From Isochrysis galbana (lineage: Eukaryota > Haptophyta > Isochrysidales > Isochrysidaceae), in the NCBI GenBank assembly GCA_018136815.1, contig CM030945.1, forward strand, positions 1,675,171-1,739,170: a stretch of DNA of 64,000 nt, written 5' to 3'. The position numbers and the translations under genes are program-made. Of the stretch, positions 1-10,193 are shown piece by piece. Numbering within the stretch: position 1 is the stretch's first letter; each line of letters opens with the position of its first letter. The notes below the pieces were generated by a model. It did no database searches and was not told where the DNA came from. It saw only the letters and a list, made by a program, of their open reading frames with translations.

Positions 1-590
1 CCTAGTTTTGAGTGCAGAGTGTGGGTTTGGGGCAGGCCTGTTGCTGTTGGATGACTTCTATTTGAAATTGCCGGGAAGGGGAAGGTTTCGTTGAGTCTCT
101 TGGGGTCTTGGTACGGTGGTCACGCGTCGCTAATGAGCCGAGTACCCGCGAGCTTATAGGGCGGTCAAACACTGATTTATAACTACTAACATGTGGGGGG
201 GACTGCATTTTTTGACCGTCCCCCCAAGCCCATAAAAACTCCCGGGGGGCTCACCTGCCGCCACGAAAAATTCCCGAGGAATAATGGTATAATGGTGGGG
301 TTTCCCGCCCCCCTCGCCCCCCCCTCTGCACACGCGCTGGACAATTACGGGAAAAAAAACATGTGAAGATTCAGGCTCAGGCTACTACCGCTAGCTATAA
401 ACTATAAACATAGATGCTCCATCAGGCTGATATCTGATATCAGGTCCTGATATCATGATATCAGGTCCTCCAGACCTAACGACCCGGTATGAGGCCATAA
501 GGTCTAAATGCTTATAATCCTATTCTTTTATAGTATTGGTAGTACACTAGACACTAGGCACCATTGAAGAGGTGGATGACCGCGCGAAGA
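1..590. other. Intergenic, no gene seen
   Basis: No convincing coding exon. Around 350-410 there is an A-run followed by a CTGAAGATTC-type motif that recurs at 4256-4310 and 13607-13640 and resembles the tail end of the LINE copies further right, so part of this stretch is probably LINE 3' debris. At 420-475 there are overlapping short palindromes built on TGATATCA. Confidence 0.5.
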
Positions 591-703
591 ATGTACGCTC
601 GAAGAGTTGCATCTAATGCGGCCACACGTACGTTGGTTGGAGGGCCAGCCAACATTCGGCAGCATCTTGACCGGTTGCTGCTGCCGAACCGCAATGTCCG
701 CGC

Positions 704-845
704 GTGCAAGACGCTTGTTCTTCAGGCATGCATGATCTAACGGATGAGGTTGCATTCTCCCCACGCGCACAATCCATGGCGTCATACAAATGGGCGAACA
801 TCTTCGATCTTAGTGAATTGGCCCCACCTCCCAGTAGGCTGCTCG
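704..845 (+). pseudogene. hAT transposase remnant
   Basis: A short open stretch encodes a DLTDEVAFSPRAQSMASYKW-like segment. It matches the DLSDDVAFSKRAKEMAAYKW segment of the longer hAT-type remnant at 56860-57330 in both order and spacing. The rest of the transposase is absent or unreadable. This is a decayed fragment of a DNA transposon, recognised only by comparison within the window. Confidence 0.5.
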
Positions 846-899
846 TCGCTTGCTCGCCCTATCTCTATCTTGCTCTGCTTCGGGATCCTAGATGGGAGA

Positions 900-1010
900 T
901 ACGGCCCACCGACCCTCTAGCCCTCTAGATCTAGATACGGGAAATACGGCTGTATCTGGGTCAATCCCCAGATACGGCAGGACGATACGGTCCTAGATAC
1001 GGGTAGGCGG
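900..1010. repeat. Cluster of ATACGG-type short repeats
   Basis: Six or so copies of GATACGG/AATACGG, on both strands, lie within about 110 bases. A similar density of AAATACG/CAAATAC motifs occurs at 25020-25140. Function unknown; may be subterminal repeats of a DNA transposon. Confidence 0.4.
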
Positions 1011-1079
1011 GGCAGGGTGGTGAGGGCGACGCTGCATCAGCCCCGTTGCCCTCATTGCCATGAACCATATGGGGAGCAG

Positions 1080-1400
1080 GGTGTATGGGTTCACGTTTAC
1101 CCGGTGTTGACCCACTTTGCGTTAACACCTCCATTGGCTAGGTGTGGCACATGCGTTAACACCTCCATCTGCAGGTGTTGGTACCAGCCGCGGGTTAACA
1201 CCACACTCCACACTGCCGGTGCTGTGTACTACTGTGCACCCACGCACCCACGCACTCACGCACCCACTGAATGCTACGTGCCGCGCGTGCGCGCGCACGA
1301 GGAGCTGCACGGCCAAGCGGCAAGTGGGGAGTTGCTCTTCGGCGCGGGCACCACGGCCGGCTCGGAGCTTGCAGCTTGCGCGGCTCCACCTGCTGCTGCG
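1080..1400. repeat. Dispersed repeat V, copy 1
   Basis: About 320 bases containing GCGTTAACACCTCC twice, then an ACGCACCCACGCAC run and a CGCGCGTGCGCGCGC stretch. The same blocks recur in the same order at 40828-41160. Long open frames across it are unlikely to be genes because both copies show them only through GC bias. Confidence 0.75.
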
Positions 1401-2846
1401 CGCGTTGCGCTGCTGCCGCTACACGGGCGGCGCGCCGGCGCGCCCGCGCACGATGGGACCGTGCTACTCCTTGTGCACGCGTGGGCCGCCTACTGCGTGG
1501 GGAGGCAGCGGCGGCGGTCGGAGGTGCGCTGGTGGTGCCGCGTGCCCGCCGCCGCCTTCGCGGCCGTGGACCGTGGACCGGCTGCTCGCCGCACTCGCAC
1601 TCGCTGCGCGCGACCGACCGGCCGACGCTCACGTTGCGCGCTGCGCGTCGCCTGCGCGTTCCACCTGCGCGGGGCGTCGGGTCAAATCACAGTTTGTCCT
1701 TGAAATGAAAGAGGTGGCTGATACCCCCACTGGAAAACTCTTCCAACCATGGTTCCCAGGAGATGAAATTTTGCTTTGATTGCCCTCTTTGAGACCTTAA
1801 GTGACGACGAAGCGTGATTTTGCCATCCAACGGTCCAATTTGTCAACATACGGCTCAAACGGGCTAAAAAAACTCCTCCCGCGTGAGCGGATCGTCCGAG
1901 TGCAGCACCGCATGCTGAATGTGGCAGCAAAAGTGAACGAAGACAAGCTCTGCAGAGTTGGTCATGGGGAGAGCTTAGGTTGAATGGGAGGTAAAGATGA
2001 TTTGCTTCAGGGGGTGGGATGTCCCAAAAGCTCACTCTAAGCCACATCAAAGGCATTGAAGGCCAGAGTCCTTAGATTTCATGGATTTTCAAGGACACCG
2101 TCCTTAGTTTAAGGACAGAACTTTCTAACCGTTCAAAGCAATGAATGACAAGAGGGGGAAACTCACTCAAACACGTACGCGAAACATCACGATAGCATAT
2201 GTGACCAAGCCCCATAAGACACGTAGCTCACTTGGACACAAGAAATGGAACTAAGGAGTAGTTGTCGAGGAGATGTCTGGAGTCAAGGTGATTATGCAAC
2301 GCTAGACGCTAGCAACTATAACGTGATACGTGATGATTATAACATGGTGCATGGTGGGAGTTAGTGTTAGAGACTGTAACAAATGTGGAAGTAGGGGTGA
2401 GTCCAGACGACGGGCAGTGATGAGGGTGAAGTAATCGGCATTGGCACTCCTCGCGCGCGCAGGAAGGTAGGGAGGGAAGAAGATGTACCGGCGGCCACAC
2501 ACACGTACACTACCAACTACACCCACCCATTGGCAGCACCGTGGGGTGTAGACGGTGCGACAGCGCAAAACTGACACATGAATGGCACACAAGTAGCACA
2601 CGAGCGCAGGTTTCATCGCGTGCGTGCCTCGCGATGCACACACCCGTTCCGTTGCGGCGTGAGCATGTTCAACGAGGATGCTTGACTTAATACCAAAAGG
2701 CGTGTGCGTAGGCCTCCAGGAGGGCTCAAAGGCAGGACTTGTGATGAGAAAGCCGCCCTGCCCCATGGAAAGCCAGAGCCTGCACCACAAGACTTTCATA
2801 GGCACACAATGATACGCAACTATATTCGGAGTCCACATCAGATGTC
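1401..2846. other. Intergenic, no gene seen
   Basis: Open frames here are short, have no recognisable motif and overlap GC-rich repeat tails. From about 1800 to 2840 composition is closer to 50% GC and nothing identifiable is seen. Confidence 0.45.
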
Positions 2847-3422
2847 CTAGGCCTGGATGCCGAGCAGTTTGTCGAGCCGCTGGCCCGGGGTGAGGCTAGG
2901 TGGTTTTGGCGTGGGCTTTGGAGCCAGCTCGCGAGTGCCTGCAGCCTCCGATGAGCCGCCAGTGAGCTTGTCTAAAGCATAGCTGAAGGCGACAAAGGTG
3001 AGGACGGATGACGGGATATCAGCCACCGATGAAGCTGCTGCTGCGCCGCCAGCAATCGCACCGCAGATTGAGCAAACCTGGTCGTCCACTCCGCGCCACA
3101 CTTGGCCGACTGCGCGCCCTCCGGCAAAGCCGGCGGTGACTCGGCCCCAGCGCTGCGCATTGATAAGGGATGCACGCAGCACAAACCGAGGGACAGCCTT
3201 CCGCGCCGCCCCTGCCACTGAAGCCCGAGCCATGCTCTCCTGCGCAGCAGTGAAGATGAAGCCGATGCTGCCAATGGACAGGAAGCTGCCGACGGTCGCG
3301 GAGACGACGTCGCCAAGATTCTTAGCAATGGGAGGAGGTGGCGGCGCGGCACGAGCTGGGCTGGCCGCCGCCGCGCTCGCACAGAGCCAAAACAAGAGCA
3401 ACCCGCCACGGAGAGCTCCCAT
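2847..3422 (-). CDS. Tim17/22/23-family-like small membrane protein
   Basis: A 191-residue single-exon protein. Residues 1-25 form a signal-peptide-like hydrophobic stretch rich in Leu and Ala. The middle has glycine-rich hydrophobic helices (about 38-60, 93-106 and 118-132) and a segment RGVDDQVCSICGAIAGG starting at Arg110. That segment resembles the Arg-Gly-x-Asp-Asp...Gly signature of the Tim17/Tim22/Tim23/Pmp24 membrane-translocase superfamily. The C-terminus (160-181) is Pro/Lys-rich. Known members sit in mitochondrial, plastid or peroxisomal membranes. The signal peptide here suggests entry through the ER, so a plastid-associated membrane is possible, which is inference. The start is the first ATG of the frame, just before the hydrophobic leader. 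The family call rests on one motif plus the helix pattern. Confidence 0.5.
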   Translation of the reverse strand: MGALRGGLLLFWLCASAAAASPARAAPPPPPIAKNLGDVVSATVGSFLSIGSIGFIFTAAQESMARASVAGAARKAVPRFVLRASLINAQRWGRVTAGFAGGRAVGQVWRGVDDQVCSICGAIAGGAAAASSVADIPSSVLTFVAFSYALDKLTGGSSEAAGTRELAPKPTPKPPSLTPGQRLDKLLGIQA

Positions 3423-3644
3423 CCCTCGGCGAACAGCGACGAGCCGGGCTCCCGCCGCTGCGTACTACAAGTAGGAGTAGTAGTACTCCTAGTAATACTT
3501 AGCCCGGTTACTCATTATGGGGGTGCGGAGGCGGAGGCGGAGGGCACTCCAGCTGCAATCTACAATGGGTCAATGGGTGAGTGAAGGGCTAAAAACTTCT
3601 CGAAACAGCCGGCTAACGGCTAGCGCTACTATACTACTACCGTA

Positions 3645-4110
3645 TCAACTACTTTTATAAGTAGGAGGCCAATGGGGGCCTCGCGCCCCCCTCTCTCCAT
3701 CGTAGACACCCCCTGGGTGGGCCTGCACAACCAACCTCAGCCCCTGCCTGCTGGCAGGGGCTGAGCTGACATCAATCTGGCCCAGACCTTCGCCGAGCGC
3801 GCGCCGCGCGCCGCACGCACTCGCCTGCACTGGCCCTCGCTCGTACTGACCCCCCCCCTCACCACTGAGCCACAGACCACCGAGGCCGCCAGGAGGGCAC
3901 CCAGGGCCAGCGAGGCGAGCGAGGGAGAGGCAGGAGAGGCCAGGGGCACTGCCCCAGCCTCCACTGCCCCCTGAGCTGCCCTGGCTGGCCCTCTGGGGGG
4001 GCCCGAGGGGCTCCCCAGAAGGGGGCCATGGCGCGCGCCATGCAGCACACGCCCGTAGGAGAACGAAGAGAACGACGGGAAAAGAACGACAAAAAAACCA
4101 CACGATCTGG
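3645..4110 (+). repeat. Repeat Z copy 1, left arm of inverted repeat
   Basis: This 466-base segment is repeated in reverse complement at 4670-5134 with only scattered differences. It starts with TACTTTTATAAGTA and contains a perfect 11-bp hairpin (CAGCCCCTGCC / GGCAGGGGCTG) near 3740. Related copies lie at 32862-33440 and 36967-37520. The family looks like a non-autonomous mobile repeat. Open frames read in it are identical in the two opposed arms and are not judged to be genes. Confidence 0.85.
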
Positions 4111-4255
4111 GATGTACGTGGCGACCTCCTTGAGGGAGGACCGGACCGCGCTAGATTTGCGTGGTGCTGAATCGGCTAGCTCACCGTAGGTGACTCCAAA
4201 TTCGTGCGGGATTCCCGAGAGAGTACCGTCTTAAGTTTGTCGCCGTAGGCGGCGC
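4111..4255 (-). pseudogene. LINE ORF1 fragment in the spacer
   Basis: About 145 bases align, by eye at roughly 75%, with 49805-49950, which is the C-terminal part of ORF1 of the LINE at 46685-50757, in the same orientation. Shared blocks include AGGGAGGACCGGA and GCGGGATTCCCGAGAG. It lies exactly at the inner edge of the left inverted-repeat arm. Confidence 0.7.
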
Positions 4256-4669
4256 TAAAAAAAAACAAAACAAAACATCTGAAGATTCAGGCTACTACCG
4301 CTAGCTATAAAGACCACGCACTCACGGTACCGACTCACGCCATCGCCTATACCCCAGAACACTCACTCACTTTACACTACCCCTTCATTCCTTTGTCTTT
4401 GGTATCGGGGGGGGGGCCGCGTGCACTACGACGGGCCAAGCGCAAGGGGCGGGCTAGGGCAGACCTGTTGTCGTTGGGTGTTCCTGTGGCAGACAAACGT
4501 AAAACGCCTCCTGACTCCTGAACTAGCTTATAGTGTCCCCGGGGGGTCCCGGCCCCCGCCCTTCGGCCTTTCTTCGTCCGCTGCCGCACTTTCGCGGTGT
4601 TTGACTGCCGCGCGGGGTGTCTTCCCGTTGATATACCGTAAATGGGCGGTTATCTTACCTATTCTCGGG
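4256..4669 (-). repeat. LINE-type 3' tail and spacer of inverted repeat
   Basis: Begins on the plus strand with an A-rich run then CATCTGAAGATTCAGGCTAC. The later part (near 4380-4500) is similar to 13690-13830. The arrangement matches the 3' ends of the LINE copies, which finish in a T-run on the sense strand. No gene seen. Confidence 0.5.
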
Positions 4670-5134
4670 CCAGATCGTGTGGTTTTTTGTCGTTCTTTTC
4701 CCGTCGTTCTCTTCGTTCTCCTACGGGCGTGTGCTGCATGGCGCGCGCCATGGCCCCCTTCTGGGGGGCCCCTCGGGCCCCCCCAGAGGGCCAGCCAGGG
4801 CAGCTCAGGGGGCAGTGGAGGCTGGGGCAGTGCCCCTGGCCTCTCCTGCCTCTCCCTCGCTCGCCTCGCTGGCCCTGGGTGCCCTCCTGGCGGCCTCGGT
4901 GGTCTGTGGCTCAGTGGTGAGGGGGGGGGTCAGTACGAGCGAGGGCCAGTGCAGGCGAGTGCGTGCGGCGCGCGGCGCGCGCTCGGCGAAGGTCTGGGCC
5001 AGATTGATGTCAGCTCAGCCCCTGCCAGCAGGCAGGGGCTGAGGTTGGTTGTGCAGGCCCACCCAGGGGGTGTCTGCGATGGAGAGAGGGGGGCGCGAGG
5101 CCCCCATTGGCCTCCTACTTATAAAAGTAGTTGA
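4670..5134 (-). repeat. Repeat Z copy 2, right arm of inverted repeat
   Basis: Reverse complement of 3645-4110. Outer ends of both arms share TCAACTACTTTTATAAGTAGG read inward, and the inner ends share CCAGATCGTGTGG. The stem would be about 465 bp with a 559-base loop. Confidence 0.85.
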
Positions 5135-5249
5135 GGATCGAGGGCGCTAAATCTCGCTATAAGGGCTTCGTCAGCCCGCACCCGCACCCAAATATCTCTA
5201 AATTTTTAGCTTATTTTTCTTGTCTTTGTCTTGCAAAGGGGATTATCGG

Positions 5250-6233
5250 CTCTTCTCCCTCCCCCTCCCCCTCCCCCCCCCCCTCCCCCCCCCCTCCCCC
5301 CCCTTTCAAAACGGCCGCCTCGGGCGGTCGGCGCGTGGGTGGCGTTCAAAAGGGACGAGGCGGAGAGGGCGGGCGGCGGGGGAGGGGGGGGGAGGGGGAG
5401 GGGCGGGGGGGCCGCCGGCGGGAGGGAGGAGAGGGGGAGGAGGAGGGGAGAGGAAAAGAGGGGGGGCGGCGGGGGGGGAGGGGGGGGGAGGGGGGAAAGG
5501 CCCCCCGTCCCCTCTCTCTCCTCGCCCTTCTCTCTCTCTCTCTCTCCTCCATTTGAGTTGCTCCGCCCCCCCCCCTCGCGCCCCCCCCCCACCCTTCTAG
5601 AGAGTGGTGAGAAGAAAAAGATGGGAGAACCAACCACATCGACTCGCTTCACAATGATAACTGCCCCCGCCCATCTGTGAGAGGGAGAGAAGAAGCAACT
5701 AGTGCTCTCTCTCTCTCTCTCTACCTCTCAGAAACGGACCCTGACTTCTCTTCCTCCTCGCGATCGCTGAATCATCTTGTTTCTTCGATCGAGTTAACCT
5801 TGTTTCCCCGCCCCTCTCCCCTCTCAGCTCGAGGGGAGGATGAGCAGCCGGCTGCCGTTCTCTCCCCCACCATCCATATCCTTCCTCTCAACTCTGTTTC
5901 TCTCCGTACTCCCCCAAACTTCTCTCTCTCTCCCCCCTCCTTCGCCGTCTTTTTCCTTCAAATTCCACCGTAGTTTTGACGGGTTCTGGGGCACTGCACA
6001 CAGAATTGTTCCCATCTCTCAGCTCACCTCCTCGCGCAGCAGTCTGGGTACCTCTCTCTACTGCTACTTTGAGAGAGATAGGGAGAGGGAGAGAGAGGAG
6101 AAGAGAAGATAGGGAGAAGGAGAGAGAGAGAGAGGGAGAGGGAGTGGGACAAGCAGAGCAGAACGGGGGGAAGAACACAAGAAGGGGAAAGAGAGGGAGG
6201 GAATGTGTGGGGAGATGGGGAGCCCGCCACCAA

Positions 6234-6281
<48 letters not shown>

Positions 6282-6500
6282 CCTCTCTCCTCTCTCTCTC
6301 TTTCACCCTATCGCCCTCTCCCTTCCTCTGTTTAGTACTGTGCTCTCTCTCTGCGTCTCTTGTTTCTCTCTCTTCTCTTTCACCTCCTCTCTCTCTCGGA
6401 TCTATGGTTCTCAAGCCCCCCCACCCCTCTTTCTTACTCCGTCTTTCTCCCTCTCTCTGTCTCTGCGCTCCCCCCCTCCCCCTTCCCCTCCCACCCCCCC
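5250..6500. repeat. Low-complexity CT/GA and poly-C/poly-G region upstream of UBE2C
   Basis: C-runs and G-runs at 5260-5500 are followed by CT and GA microsatellite blocks (5690-5725, 6065-6150, 6235-6280). The last part, up to 6521, is pyrimidine-rich and directly precedes the start codon of the E2 gene, so it probably contains that gene's promoter and 5' leader. No TATA box stands out. Confidence 0.7.
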
Positions 6501-6521
6501 TCTCCCCCCTCCGCGGCCGCC

Positions 6522-7780
6522 ATGAGCATGGAGACTGGATTCCCTGCTGCTTCCGCGACGGCGGCGGCGAACAAGACGGGACCGCCAGCGCCCGCCGCGT
6601 CTGGGCAGTCTGTCAACAAGAGGTATGCGTGCACGGGCGCCCGCGCCTCTCCCCCCCTTCGCTCTCTCCCTCCCTCCCTTCCCCCCCCCCCCCCCTCTCC
6701 CCCTCTCCCCCCCCCCTCCCTCCCTGCCCCCCCCCCCCTTCTCTACACCACCAGAGGGACCTCGTCTGGACGGCAGGCGCTCTTCTGGAGCGCACGCGGC
6801 CATCAGAGCGCCAGGGGGCATGGGCCGCGCTGCACACGCCGCGGGCGCAACTCCTGCAAGCACCGGCCTCACTCAGCCAGCGCTACTCACACAGCCCTCC
6901 TGGTCACATGAGTGCAGGCTTCAGTCCGAGCTGATGTCGCTTATGATGGGTGGGGACGCAGGCATCTCGGCGTTCCCCGAGGGGGATAACATCTTTCAGT
7001 GGACGGGGACCATTACTGGTGGCGCGGGAACGGTACGCTCACGCCACGCACGCCCCAAGCTCTCTGATCGCCACGCGTCATCGGAGTGGCACTGAAGCGC
7101 CTTACCCATCACCAGGTCTACGAGGGCCTCACTTTTAAGCTGTCGCTCAAATTCCCGACGGGATATCCTTACGAGGCACCGACGGTGACTTTCAACGCGC
7201 CCGGCTGCTTCCATCCTAACGTCGATCAGTATGGCAACATTTGCTTGGACATCTTGAAGGTGCGAATAGCGCTGCCTAGTTGGCAAACGAAAGCTTTTGC
7301 CCCTGACCTCAAGGACCCTGACCACCCATGTCATGCGTGTGTAGGAGAAATGGTCGGCTGTGTACAACGTCCGGACGATCCTCCTCTCGATTCAGTCGCT
7401 TTTGGGAGGTGCGCCATCCCCAGCCGCGTACCGTGCGCGGCTCAAAGCGCTCAATCGGAATGGTCGCTAAATGCGGGATGTTAGGCATTCAGATCCAGGG
7501 CTCAAANNNNNNNNNNNNNNNNNNNNNNNNNNNNNNNNNNNNNNNNNNNNNNNNNNNNNNNNNNNNNNNNNNNNNNNNNNNNNNNNNNNNNNNNNNNNNN
7601 NNNNNNGAGCTCTCGAAGCTGACTCTTACCGTAGGCATCCCCACCCTACCTTCAGACCCCAACCTCGACAGTCCCCTGAACGGACACGCTGCGACGCTGT
7701 GGAACAATCAGCCGGAGTTCAAGCGGGCGCTTCTGAAGCACAAGGGCACTGTGCCCACCGGCACAGAAAGGAGGGCTTGA
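6522..7780 (+). CDS. UBE2C: Ubiquitin-conjugating enzyme E2 C (UBE2C/UbcH10 type), five exons
   Basis: Exons 6522-6622, 6918-7032, 7116-7259, 7345-7408 and 7656-7780 join in frame with GT-AG introns to give 182 residues, against about 179 in animal UBE2C. The protein has the N-terminal extension typical of this subfamily, then [20 protein letters not shown], the HPN motif (105-107), catalytic Cys115 in GNICLDILK, and the [12 protein letters not shown] segment that overlaps the destruction-box region of the family. UBE2C works with the anaphase-promoting complex, putting the first ubiquitin on mitotic substrates. The ATG lies in a strong GCCGCCATGA context. Intron 4 contains the 100-N gap, but both of its flanking splice sites are visible and in phase, so the coding sequence appears complete. 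Confidence 0.95.
7507..7606. other. Assembly gap, 100 N
   Basis: Exactly 100 N, the usual placeholder for a gap of unknown size. It falls inside intron 4 of the UBE2C gene. Confidence 1.
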
Positions 7781-8362
7781 TGTGGAGCTCATCGCATGGT
7801 CGCATGCTCATCGCATGCAGGGCATGAGGCGGGTGCCTTTCTCGCCGTGGTAAAGCTCAGGTCGCCCTTGCGCAAGTGCTTGCAGCACGTGCCCCACCCC
7901 CTTTCGGTGGCTCGCTGCGCCAGCGCTCGGACCCCTCGGAGGTCAAAATCTGAACTTACAGTGAAGCAATGTGGGGAAGGCATGCTCTCGGTGAGGAGGA
8001 GGATTCATTCTCTTGCGAAACGCGCGCTTGTTGGTTCTCGGTGCCCCCAGCAGAACCATGGACGCACACAGAGCCCACGCACCACCCCATGATCTCGGCG
8101 CACGCGCCGTCTTCCAAGCTCCCCACCTCCCCCCACCCCCGCTGCTACTTCTCCTTCTTGCTGGGATTGACTTGTGTTTCATGTGCTTTGCTAGAAATGT
8201 TCGTCGATTGCGAATACCTGACCTGTAGAGTTGTTGTCTTGCTGAGGTTTATTGGTCGTCGATGTTAATGTGCCAATATTCTCATTACATGATGTGCTTG
8301 TGCTTTACATCTTCCATCCATGGGCCATGCCGTATGTGAAAGCTCAAGCGCTGTTGTAACGG
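7781..8362. other. 3' flank of UBE2C, no further gene
   Basis: Contains the presumed 3' UTR of UBE2C. Composition drops toward 50% GC near 8170-8350 and no other coding exon is evident. Confidence 0.4.
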
Positions 8363-9482
8363 TGTCGTGGATAAGGGGAGCCACACCACGCCGCACGCTT
8401 TATCTTTAGAGCGTGTCTCCTTCCCGCGCCCTGCCTCCTCCCCCTCTTCCGCAACGCGCTCTATCTTTAGAGCGTGTCTCCCCCACACCCCGTTCCTCCC
8501 CTCTCCTCCCGCCCCGAGTCCCCGCGCGCGCAGCCCACAGCCGAGATGCCTTCCTTCCCATTCTCTCATCATGCCTTCCCAGCGTTCCTGTTGCGGGTAA
8601 AGGGGGTTGCTCATTTTCCCCTTGTACATTTCCTACCGTTAGGTTTCCCCGCGTGACCCCCTCTCCGTTGTCACGCTCCGACGCCCCCTCCCTGCGTCGC
8701 CCGATTAGGTCCGTCTCCCCTCTCGCCTCCCCCCTCGCGGGAGCCTTCCCGTTCTCTCCCCGAGTGTTCCCTTGAGTTTCCGGCCTCGTTTCATCCCTCT
8801 CCTTTCCCGCGTGATCCCCCCCCCCCGCGGCCCCTTTCCCGCGAGTGTCTTCTCCCTTGCGTCCGTCTCTCACGCTCAGCGCCACCGCTCGAGCGCTCTC
8901 GTGCCCCTCGGCCTGTCTGTGTGCTCCGTGCTCGTCTCGCTCGTCCTCATGTCGGCCGAGATCGATCCCTCGATCTCGCCCTTGTCCGCGCGTGCCTTCC
9001 CCGCCCGTGTCACTCCATCCCCCATGCCTCCTTCATTCTGTACCTCACAAGTTGCTACCAACCACAGCCCTTCCACACCATCGCACACTCCAGCCACAGC
9101 CTCCCATCACCACGCTCAACCACAGTTCCCTTGTTTCCTTGGCCAAAGAGGGTCGGAGAGTTTCCGCGTTCGGCCCATTTCCCCTGCTCCTCTTCCTCTA
9201 GCGCCCGCTCCCTTCTCCGGTCCAGTACTTTCCCCGTTGTTCCTATTTTCCCCCGGGTGCATTCCCTTATCGTTCCGTGTTGTGTATCGTCTGGATTCTG
9301 CTTCTGCTTCTCCCGCGACATCGCAACATCGCCAGGACGCTCCCGCCTGTGTCACCCCTCTGTCTCTGTGCTGCCCTCCCTCGCTTATGCTGGCTCATAG
9401 CTCGCCGGTACCGGCCCGCGTGCTCACTTCACGTGCCGCCTCCGGTCGGTCCCCCCGCCCTTCTCGCCCCATGCATCATACA
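8363..9482 (+). mobile_element. Copia-family LTR, interrupted by a second LTR
   Basis: Starts TGTCGTGGATAAGGGGAG and carries two TCTTTAGAGCGTGTCTC blocks, as in the 622-bp Copia LTRs at 58314 and 60657. The homology breaks at about 8588 and resumes at 9125 with TCCCTTGTTTCCTTGGCCA. It fades near 9482, about 35 bases before the LTR end seen in the intact element. No internal domain follows, so it is a solo or truncated LTR. Confidence 0.75.
8589..9124 (+). mobile_element. Nested solo LTR with 5-bp target duplication
   Basis: A 536-base insertion within the Copia LTR starts TGTTGCGGG and ends AACCACA, so it has the TG...CA termini of an LTR. It is flanked by GTTCC at 8584-8588 and again at 9125-9129. 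A relative of its left part lies at 42424-42720. It is best explained as a solo LTR left by recombination of a second LTR element. Confidence 0.75.
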
Positions 9483-10193
9483 GGTCGGTGAGTGCCGGTG
9501 CATGTCGGTGACCAGGCGAGCGGGCGTTTGCAATGTGCTGTGCGTGCTGCGCGCCGGCGCCAGGGCCGCCCGTAGTCGAGTATTATGACGATTTTACTCA
9601 TGGGCTCGCCACCATTAATTATGCCTTGATTTGCAGCCTTCGGCCACTCATCAAGACATAATTAGAGCAAATCTCATGTAGTCGTAGTCAATACTCAACT
9701 AAATAGTGTATTCAAGGTGAGGGTTGGGTGTGCCCTCCCGGCTCGCTGCTGCCCCATATGTGACCAGGTATAAAGTATAAACTTAATTGCAATAATAATA
9801 CTAAGCTCATGCTGGCACGCGCAGCGGCAACATACGACAAGTTGACTAGAAAAAACAGCGCAAGGGCAACTACACCGCGCTGACAGCAAGCCACAACAAC
9901 TCCTCTCCTCCTACACCACGTTGGGTGCTCGAGCTCCGTCGCGCAAAATAAAGTGTCTTGCATATTCATGCGAGCGCGCAGGCCCATGATTGCCCGTCGT
10001 GGGCGATGCAATGGCACCCTCACAAAGTGTGAGATCCGCTTGAATCACTCTAGCGGAGACGTCTCGCGCGACGGGCTGTGCCCGTTGCGTGGAGGGAGGC
10101 TCGCACCTGCCACCCGGAAAGAGCAGAGCCGTCGACATGAGCGACCAGCAGGTACGGCGTGAGGCTTACATTGGAGCTGACACCACTCCCAAG
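9483..10193. other. Intergenic, no gene seen
   Basis: No coding exon recognised. Probably the 3' flank of the hydrolase gene on the minus strand. Confidence 0.4.

Noticed and set aside
1017-1779. Long plus-strand frames across repeat V
   Set aside because: All frames are open through GC bias, and the frame is not conserved in the copy at 40828.
3645-5134. Matching 120-230-codon frames in the two arms
   Set aside because: They are the same repeat read from opposed arms; other repeat Z copies do not keep the frame.
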